DNA of 64,000 nt from Lineus longissimus (taxonomy: Eukaryota > Nemertea > Pilidiophora > Heteronemertea > Lineidae). Under the pieces are notes generated by a model. That model saw only the letters and a program-made list of their open reading frames with translations, made no database searches and was not told where the DNA came from. Shown piece after piece: positions 61,201 to 64,000 of the stretch (the stretch's first letter is position 1; every line of letters starts with the position of its first letter). The stretch spans positions 3,348,001-3,412,000 of the forward strand of contig NC_088317.1 of NCBI RefSeq assembly GCF_910592395.1, in the 5' to 3' direction. Made by a program: the position numbers and the translations under genes.

Positions 61201-63994
61201 GTTTTAGATCTTCAATCCAGACTACATAAACAACTCTGACATACCAGCGGTCTTCGTGGCGATGCATGCGGTTCCTCTGGGTGTTCTTCCAGGCATACAT
61301 TCTGAAAATTAGAGGGGATTCAAATCTGTTGTACATTTACATTGTGTATACATGGATTATCAATCCTTACGTAAAAATCATGCTTGATAAAATGAGAATA
61401 CAGTTTTCTATTGATGCAATGGAAATGAAAGGAAGACATCTATCCGGGATGGTGCCAAATAGCTTCGAGAAGTTCCGAAGAAGAGCAGATTTGTCATCAG
61501 AGCAGGAGTAACTGGCTACCTCGTGAAGAAGGGGAGAAAGGAGAAGGAGAAGGAGAAGGAAGAAAGAAGAAGGAAGCAACCACAAACCTTCGTTCCGAAC
61601 AAGCCCCATGATGTATTTCATCGTCTTTACGACAAACTTGGTGTCCGCTGTGACGGAGCCTTCAAGGAGGTAGGCCTCGGAGATGAACTGGTTCCAAAAA
61701 GGCACGTTGGGGTTGGAGCCCATGGGAAGATAGAACACTAGGAGTTTCTGCGTGAGGACCTCCTTGATCATCATTCCGCTGACCTTGGCTCTGTTGGTCT
61801 GATCCACGGAGACGCCGCCGAGGAAGAGAATTGCTCGCCTCACGCCAGTCCGCTTTAGCTTCTTGGACTTGAGGCTTTTGGTGAGCAGTTCTATGGCATC
61901 TACTGAGTCGTGCTTTACCCCAGAATATCTGCAATTGATAAAAAGAGGATACCGCGATAAGTACATGTATACATATTTGACAGGAATGGTAGGGCTAATA
62001 GTACCATAGCGGCGATATTTCAGCATACTCAGCTGAGAGTAAAGGTTGATGACCTATTTGGTGTCTTCTCAGAATGTGAAGGTTGCTATTCAAGGTAACC
62101 CAAGACCATGTATCTGAGGTCAAGTAAAAAGGACCGCATAGTCTCCTGCCTGTTTCTACCATTCACGGCATAACCAAAAGGTACTTCATCGCTCCAGAAT
62201 ATGCCTCCTTTTGCATGCACGTTCCCCTTTTATTGCTCCATTAACAAACAAAGCCTGTTGCTCTCGATTCGCGAACGGCAATTAAGTGATTTTAAGAGCA
62301 TCGTTCAATAAGATAAATTCTCTGCCTACATGATGGGCAGACCAAACCTATACTTACTTGATAACATGGGCCTTGGCTAAATATTTCTTCCTATCCTTCT
62401 TGGTGAATATATGATACTGCTGCGCCGCACCGGCGTTCAACACCAAGAATATCCTCAAGTGATCACGGTCAATCCTGTAATGTTCCGTCAAAACTGAGAT
62501 GAATTTAAAACATCGCTGAAAGTTTGCCTTTCCTGTATTTTTCGTTGCATCTAACACTATTATCAAATCAAGTTTTAGCCTTGCACGCTTGTGTATCCTT
62601 CCTTTCTTCCCATGCACATGTCTTTTTTTTGGCTTTCGTTTCTTTTTTCTTTTCTTCGGTTTTCGCGTTAACTTTCTCTTTTTCTTCTTAGATGTGCCTT
62701 TCTTCTTTGACCCTGTAGATTTGGAGTGACCCTTTTTCTTGTCAGCTCTACATTTGTTCAGGCTGGCGTGCCACCGCTTTCCCTTTGGACATTTATGTCC
62801 TGAAAAATGATAACACCGAATACCGTATCAGCAGATTAATAGAGGCAGCATTCATCTCCCCATACCTTGCAGTTCTTCTTCGAGCAGCACTGGCGATACG
62901 ATAAGCTACTCTCCTTACCATAGTGTGACCCCTGTTACAGTCTGACCCCTCACCATAATGTGATCCCTTACCATAGTGTAATCCCCGCCATAGTCTGATC
63001 CCTTACCATAACGCGATCCCTTGCCATAGTGTGACTACTTAACATAGTGTGAAAACTTACCACAGTGTGACCACTTACCATAATGACATAGCCTTGTCCG
63101 AAGTGTCCCAACTATTTTATCCAACTGGTTGAAATCCGCCACAGTGAGGACATGCTTGTTATCCGTGGCCATATTGGCGACCTCTGCCACATCGATCCGC
63201 CTTCCGATACCAACCGTGTAGACCACTATGCCAGAGGACTTCACTTGGTGCATGATAGACTGTAACTTGGAACGGTCCGTGGCCAGACCGTCCGACAGGA
63301 TGACTGCTATCTGTAAATAGGTTTCGGATCAAGCCGATCAGCAACCTTTTGGCCTACCCTAATGCCGTTCTGGAGAAGCACCTAAACTATGCAGACAAGG
63401 ATTTCACATTCATTCCAAGACAAATTTTACCTCCTTCGACGAGAAACTTGGTAGCATATAGAAGCATATAGAAGCCAAAGAACTTTAAAACCACCTTGCC
63501 CGTAAGAACTTTTTGAAATTTAGGTCAATTCTTTGGCTAAGTTAGTTCCCCTCAGAGACCTTTTGTCACAATGACAATTTTGATGGCAAGAAATTTCTCA
63601 GAATGCCCCAGTGTGCAGGGTCTTGGCAGAACCTTACTCTTGTGACATTGGGCCTGCCTCCAACTTGCTTTGTAAATGCTTTGTTGATGAGGATACCCAT
63701 CCCCTTCGCCAGATAGGAATCACCTTTGCTGTACTTGGTCCGCCTGATAGCTTTGATTAGGGCATCCTGGGATCCATAACTGGAAGGAACAATCGATGTG
63801 AACAATTTTGAATCAATTTCGAATAGAATAACGGTATTTCAGGCTCAATCAATAGATCAATATGTCTAAGAACGTGTTATGTCGTATGAACAACGTATGG
63901 AAGAGGATTGGTCGCGCTGATAGTCATACACAAACACTAATATGCCGTTTTTTTCTAATAGTCGTATAAAACTTACATTTTGATAAAAAATTTT
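48291..63994 (-). CDS. Giant secreted VWA/PAN-like/Cys-module protein with Lys-His repeats (5'-incomplete, 23-24 exons)
   Basis: One minus-strand gene. I chained the exons 63977-63994 (tentative), 63638-63779, 63079-63310, 62358-62799, 61588-61928, 61245-61301, 60768-60979, 60092-60346, 59630-59804, 59107-59315, 58411-58786, 58136-58183, 57387-57870, 56968-57122, 56412-56525, 56041-56076, 55661-55915, 54855-55427, 54533-54631, 53379-54308, 53141-53257, 52826-52945, 50082-51872 and 48291-49270. Every junction uses AG/GT and keeps frame, giving about 2,700 codons ending in TGA. Domain order: VWA1, then five degenerate VWA domains separated by short Cys modules, PAN-like 1 between VWA5 and VWA6, PAN-like 2 after VWA6, then three basic repeat arrays separated by more Cys modules. 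Most domain borders are phase-1 introns, typical of extracellular shuffled modules. The start, signal peptide and first half of VWA1 lie beyond the window. Family unrecognised; an extracellular structural role is inference. Confidence 0.85.
49310..49520. repeat. GGT/GT/poly-G simple sequence
   Basis: GGTGGT triplets, a GTGTGTGCG stretch and long G runs on the plus strand (C-rich on the coding strand), inside the last intron of the giant gene. G-quadruplex formation is possible on the plus strand. Confidence 0.7.
49521..50081. other. Remainder of the last giant-gene intron
   Basis: No exon, repeat or conserved element seen, apart from the donor of the 50082 exon at its right edge. Confidence 0.5.
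50082..51872 (-). CDS. Giant gene exon: His-Lys repeat array and Cys module
   Basis: A 1,791-nt exon of about 597 codons. A Lys-rich lead-in is followed by about 26 tandem 42-bp units, consensus H-Q-G-K-H-G-H-K-H-K-P-G-S-K with variants A-S-K and A-L-K. A less regular His/Lys tail and the Cys module C-P-P-M-N-T-W-N-D-K-L-G-R-C close the exon. His and Lys together make up most of the array, so metal binding or pH-dependent assembly is a reasonable inference. Acceptor TTTTCAG, donor GTAAGT, phase 1-1. The long antisense frames are by-products of the repeat. Confidence 0.85.
52022..52626. mobile_element. Foldback, Mutator-like non-autonomous DNA transposon with 9-bp target duplication
   Basis: A 605-bp element whose two arms of nearly 300 bp are inverted copies meeting near 52300-52340. 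Ends GCTGAAAG and CTTTCAGC. Flanked by identical 9-bp direct repeats TCCAGTGAT at 52013-52021 and 52627-52635. Long terminal inverted repeats plus a 9-bp duplication fit Mutator-like elements. No transposase frame. It lies in an intron of the giant gene. Confidence 0.75.
52646..52710 (+). other. tRNA-like sequence (SINE head or tRNA relic)
   Basis: Has a B-box GGTTCGAATC at 52692-52701 and an A-box-like segment after 52650. The ends CCGTGGC and GCTACGG can pair as a 7-bp acceptor stem. The T-arm does not pair well and the total is only about 65 nt, so a working tRNA is unlikely. Confidence 0.35.
52826..52945 (-). CDS. Giant gene exon: four-Cys module
   Basis: Encodes C-K-P-M-E-A-W-N-D-K-T-K-R-C and then C-R-P-D-E-T-W-D-T-K-S-R-K-C, the clearest pair of C-x5-W-x6-C modules. 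Phase 1-1, acceptor CTTCCAG, donor GTAAAA. A foldback transposon lies in the next intron. Confidence 0.85.
53141..53257 (-). CDS. Giant gene exon: four-Cys module
   Basis: Encodes A-Q-C-H-F-P-M-V-W-N-Y-L-E-K-I-C, then L-C-K-T-G-D-R-W-D-V-N-K-R-A-C. Two copies of the C-x5-W-x6-C type module. Phase 1-1, acceptor TTTTTCAG, donor GTAACG. Confidence 0.8.
53379..54308 (-). CDS. Giant gene exon: PAN/apple-like domain 2 and Lys-His-Gly repeat array
   Basis: About 310 codons. A second PAN-like domain (G-C-M-K-L-Y, C-R-D-Y-C-K-K-R-K-K-C-T-A-V-D-W) is close to the one at 55661. It runs straight into about ten copies of a 60-bp (20-residue) repeat made of two 10-residue halves, consensus K-K-x-G-x-K-H-G-K-S. 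The units are nearly identical in DNA, so the array expanded recently. The product here is extremely basic, with almost no acidic residue. Ends phase 1, donor GTAAGC. Confidence 0.85.
54533..54631 (-). CDS. Giant gene exon: four-Cys module
   Basis: Encodes C-M-D-N-Y-I-I-E-G-G-K-C-H-P-R-C then G-A-K-W-H-S-R-K-E-R-C. It combines the C-M module and the C-x5-W-x6-C module. Phase 1-1, acceptor CTCGAG, donor GTAACA. Confidence 0.8.
54855..55427 (-). CDS. Giant gene exon: complete VWA6
   Basis: A whole VWA-like domain in one exon of 190 codons: L-L-L-V-V-D-A-S-S-D-T-G (MIDAS fifth position Asp), V-E-I-L-I-S-L-A-G, A-A-I-L-I-F-G-A-F replacing T-D-G, and H-I-L-Y-I-A-S-G with V-R-F-W. All internal introns of the sister domains are absent, so it may be a processed or intron-loss copy. 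Ends phase 1 at GGAG, donor GTGAGA. Confidence 0.85.
55661..55915 (-). CDS. Giant gene exon: PAN/apple-like domain 1
   Basis: About 85 residues starting G-C-M-K-L-Y and ending G-K-C-H-G. The core C-R-D-Y-C-E-I-N-P-K-C-L-A-V-D-W followed by A-C-L-L-H resembles the Cys pattern of PAN/apple (and WSC) domains, which bind proteins or carbohydrates outside cells. Six Cys in total. Phase 1-1, acceptor TTTCCAG, donor GTAAGG. Confidence 0.8.
56041..56076 (-). CDS. Giant gene microexon (linker)
   Basis: A 36-nt phase 1-1 exon encoding A-G-D-V-N-G-P-L-A-P-S-K-G, a flexible linker before the first PAN-like domain. Acceptor TTTCTTTCAG, donor GTAATG. Being phase 1-1, it could be skipped without loss of frame. 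Confidence 0.65.
56412..56525 (-). CDS. Giant gene exon: double Cys module
   Basis: Encodes C-M-D-G-Y-E-L-K-K-N-M-C, then a linker and C-A-K-E-Q-E-Y-D-K-K-A-K-R-C-V. This is a four-Cys unit like those at 54533 and 53141. Phase 1-1, acceptor CTCCTAG, donor GTAGGG. Confidence 0.8.
56968..57122 (-). CDS. Giant gene exon: VWA5 C-terminal end
   Basis: Restores frame from phase 2: V-F-I-F-Y-M-I-S-G-R-K, then R-T-F-W-R-Q, matching the F-W segment of the sister domains, and a final helix. Ends phase 1 with donor GTATGT. Acceptor ACTTCAG. Confidence 0.8.
57387..57870 (-). CDS. Giant gene exon: Cys module and most of VWA5
   Basis: Begins with C-K-H-P-Q-V-W-N-G-K-R-C. The VWA follows with L-I-I-V-I-D-G-S-S-N-T-G (MIDAS fifth position Asn), R-I-Y-V-I-V-C-G, and R-V-A-F-L-M-G-S-F in place of T-D-G. 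The intron that splits VWA3 and VWA4 is missing here. Ends phase 2 with donor GTAAAG. Confidence 0.85.
58136..58183 (-). CDS. Giant gene exon: short Cys module
   Basis: A 48-nt phase 1-1 exon encoding G-C-M-R-G-Y-Y-K-D-K-K-K-G-M-C-L. Two Cys flank a Lys-rich loop, like C-M-D-G-Y in the exon at 56412. Acceptor ATGCAG, donor GTACGG. Confidence 0.75.
   Translation of the reverse strand, partial: AVCEATTKTRRKECV
58411..58786 (-). CDS. Giant gene exon: VWA4 C-terminal half
   Basis: 125 codons. The strand T-A-I-F-M-L-G-G-C again lacks the T-D-G motif. It is followed by H-V-Y-Y-L-A-Y-G-A-K-T-D-V-P-F-W and a closing helix ending M-R-K-K-G. The donor GTTCGA is weak; I kept it because it gives phase 1 and the C-terminal boundary seen in VWA2 and VWA6. 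Acceptor TAACAG. Confidence 0.75.
59107..59315 (-). CDS. Giant gene exon: VWA4 N-terminal half
   Basis: Encodes L-V-V-I-I-D-A-S-V-N-T-G, a VWA first strand with MIDAS DxSxS altered to D-A-S-V-N. A helix and the strand L-K-I-I-Y-A-G-R follow. Ends in phase 0 at CAG, donor GTACAT. Acceptor CTTCCAG. The intron position matches VWA3. Confidence 0.8.
59630..59804 (-). CDS. Giant gene exon: VWA3 end and Cys module
   Basis: Starts T-D-D-V-F-W-K-K, matching the V-P-F-W segment of VWA2 and VWA4. It finishes the last VWA helix and adds the Cys module C-A-K-G-Y-K-L-T-K-N-R-C. Ends phase 1 with donor GTACCA. This domain carries its Cys module in the same exon, unlike VWA2 and VWA4. Confidence 0.8.
60092..60346 (-). 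CDS. Giant gene exon: VWA3 central part
   Basis: 85 codons in phase 0-0. It aligns with VWA5 by eye: the helix before the third strand, then S-R-V-I-L-L-F-G-A-L in place of the canonical strand ending T-D-G, then F-M-F-Y-M-A-Y-G-K-K. Acceptor TTTTAG, donor GTAAAA. Confidence 0.8.
60768..60979 (-). CDS. Giant gene exon: VWA3 N-terminal half
   Basis: Encodes V-M-V-V-L-D-G-S-S-A-T-G-R-K-K-F, a VWA first strand with MIDAS DxSxS altered to D-G-S-S-A. An amphipathic helix and the strand R-V-F-L-I-S-W-G follow. Ends in phase 0 at CAG with donor GTTGGT, at the same position as the intron in VWA4. Acceptor is TCATCAG. Confidence 0.8.
61245..61301 (-). CDS. Giant gene exon: short Cys module
   Basis: A 57-nt phase 1-1 exon encoding C-M-P-G-R-T-P-R-G-T-A-C and a short tail. 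It starts with the C-M motif that also begins the modules at 58136, 56412 and 54533. Acceptor TTTTCAG, donor GTATGT. Frame was chosen by phase and by the shared C-M-x-G/N pattern. Confidence 0.65.
61588..61928 (-). CDS. Giant gene exon: VWA2 C-terminal half
   Basis: Continues VWA2: R-R-A-I-L-F-L-G-G-V replaces the MIDAS strand normally ending T-D-G. Then L-L-V-F-Y-L-P-M-G and V-P-F-W-N-Q, a strand plus a conserved F-W shared by all the degenerate VWA domains here. I end the exon at GAAG with the weak donor GTTTGT because that phase 1 fits the next Cys-module exon and the sister exons. Without splicing, the frame runs on into a Leu-rich stretch. Confidence 0.75.
62358..62799 (-). CDS. Giant gene exon: Cys module, very basic linker, VWA2 N-terminal half
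   Basis: Starts with the Cys module C-P-K-G-K-R-W-H-A-S-L-N-K-C. About 55 residues of Lys/Arg-rich linker follow, then a VWA strand with L-I-I-V-L-D-A-T-K-N-T-G. The MIDAS motif DxSxS is degenerate (D-A-T-K-N). Ends in phase 2 with donor GTAAGT. The linker resembles a nuclear-type basic tract, but the surrounding Cys modules argue for an extracellular protein. Confidence 0.85.
62915..63078 (-). repeat. Tandem array of splice-donor-like sequences in the VWA1/VWA2 intron
   Basis: About nine imperfect units of roughly 19 bp read on the minus strand as ACTATGGTAAGGGATCA and variants. The genuine donor at 63073-63078 (ATG then GTAAGT) is the first unit. Several units keep GTAAGT, GTAAGG or GTGAGG, others carry GGCAAG or GTTAAG. 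The array looks like repeated duplication of the exon-intron border. Confidence 0.7.
63079..63310 (-). CDS. Giant gene exon: VWA1, C-terminal part
   Basis: Begins I-A-V-I-L-S-D-G, the third MIDAS motif (T/S-D-G). It continues through V-V-Y-T-V-G-I-G-R-R, the typical VWA strand 'vftIGvG', and ends after a Cys with phase 1. Acceptor TTTACAG, donor GTAAGT. The donor is followed by a tandem array of similar donor-like sequences in the intron (62915-63078). Confidence 0.85.
63638..63779 (-). CDS. Giant gene exon: VWA1, middle part
   Basis: Encodes 47 codons starting Y-G-S-Q-D-A-L-I-K-A-I and including K-G-D-S-Y-L-A-K-G, the position of the MIDAS Thr/Ser loop of VWA domains (usually GGT-T-x-x-A-L). 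It ends G-G-R-P-N-V-T-R just before the central beta strand. Acceptor CAG after 63779, donor GTAAGG. This VWA keeps a plausible metal-binding layout, unlike the five downstream ones. Its DxSxS exon must lie beyond 64000. Confidence 0.8.
63977..63994 (-). CDS. Tentative 18-nt microexon of the giant gene (VWA1)
   Basis: Flanked by TTACAG and GTAAGT on the minus strand. Read in the phase required by the next exon (ending two bases into a codon) it gives K-F-F-I-K-I joined to Y-G-S-Q. That fits the usual VWA run into the segment before the Thr-containing MIDAS loop. It lies at the window edge, so its upstream context is unseen. A chance AG/GT pair is possible. Confidence 0.4.
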
Positions 63995-64000
63995 CTGTAA

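Noticed and set aside
62918-63090. CRISPR-like array of about 19-bp units
   Set aside because: Units are contiguous without spacers and the DNA is animal; it is a tandem repeat of a splice donor region.

Overview
The window is animal genomic DNA: spliced genes with GT-AG introns, long introns, many short inverted-repeat elements and minisatellites, and about 60% A+T by eye. Gene content (AP-1 sigma, DHRS12, a secreted VWA/PAN-like protein) and the repeat style suggest a marine invertebrate, perhaps a mollusc, brachiopod or annelid. The species cannot be fixed from the sequence.

Layout. Positions 1-17690 hold no gene I can support, only repeats: tandem duplications, a 44-bp satellite, hairpin elements and a tRNA-derived SINE head. 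A plus-strand gene of unknown identity ends with a clear terminal exon at 17866-17994, preceded by a decayed copy of the same exon. A complex satellite occupies 19.3-20.5 kb. The minus-strand gene at 21152-23897 is a complete seven-exon DHRS12 orthologue (320 aa). It is divergent from a plus-strand AP-1 complex sigma subunit gene starting at 24733. That gene has four common exons and at least three alternative terminal exons (32820, 35156, 40172), each encoding a different short acidic C-terminus. The last terminal exon is followed by a 42-bp minisatellite in the 3' UTR.

From 41.6 to 47.9 kb lies a large minisatellite region, mostly 45-bp units. It is interrupted by a 1057-bp DNA transposon that carries a Myb/SANT-like ORF. 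A 323-bp relative of this transposon sits in AP1S intron 2.

The right quarter, 48.29 kb to beyond 64 kb on the minus strand, is one giant gene whose 5' end lies outside the window. I could chain 23 exons, plus a tentative 24th, with every splice phase consistent: about 2,700 codons in the window. The product looks secreted and modular. In order it has one normal VWA domain, five VWA-like domains that have lost the metal-binding (MIDAS) residues, many small Cys modules of the type C-x5-W-x6-C, and two PAN/apple-like domains. These are followed by three different strongly basic repeat arrays: a 10/20-residue Lys-His-Gly repeat, a 14-residue His-Lys repeat, and a 9-residue Met-Ser-Lys repeat. 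I do not recognise this protein from a known family. By analogy with VWA and His-rich proteins of mussel byssus, worm jaws and shell matrices, an extracellular scaffold for a hardened, mineralised or adhesive material is the best guess. This gene is the most interesting object in the window.
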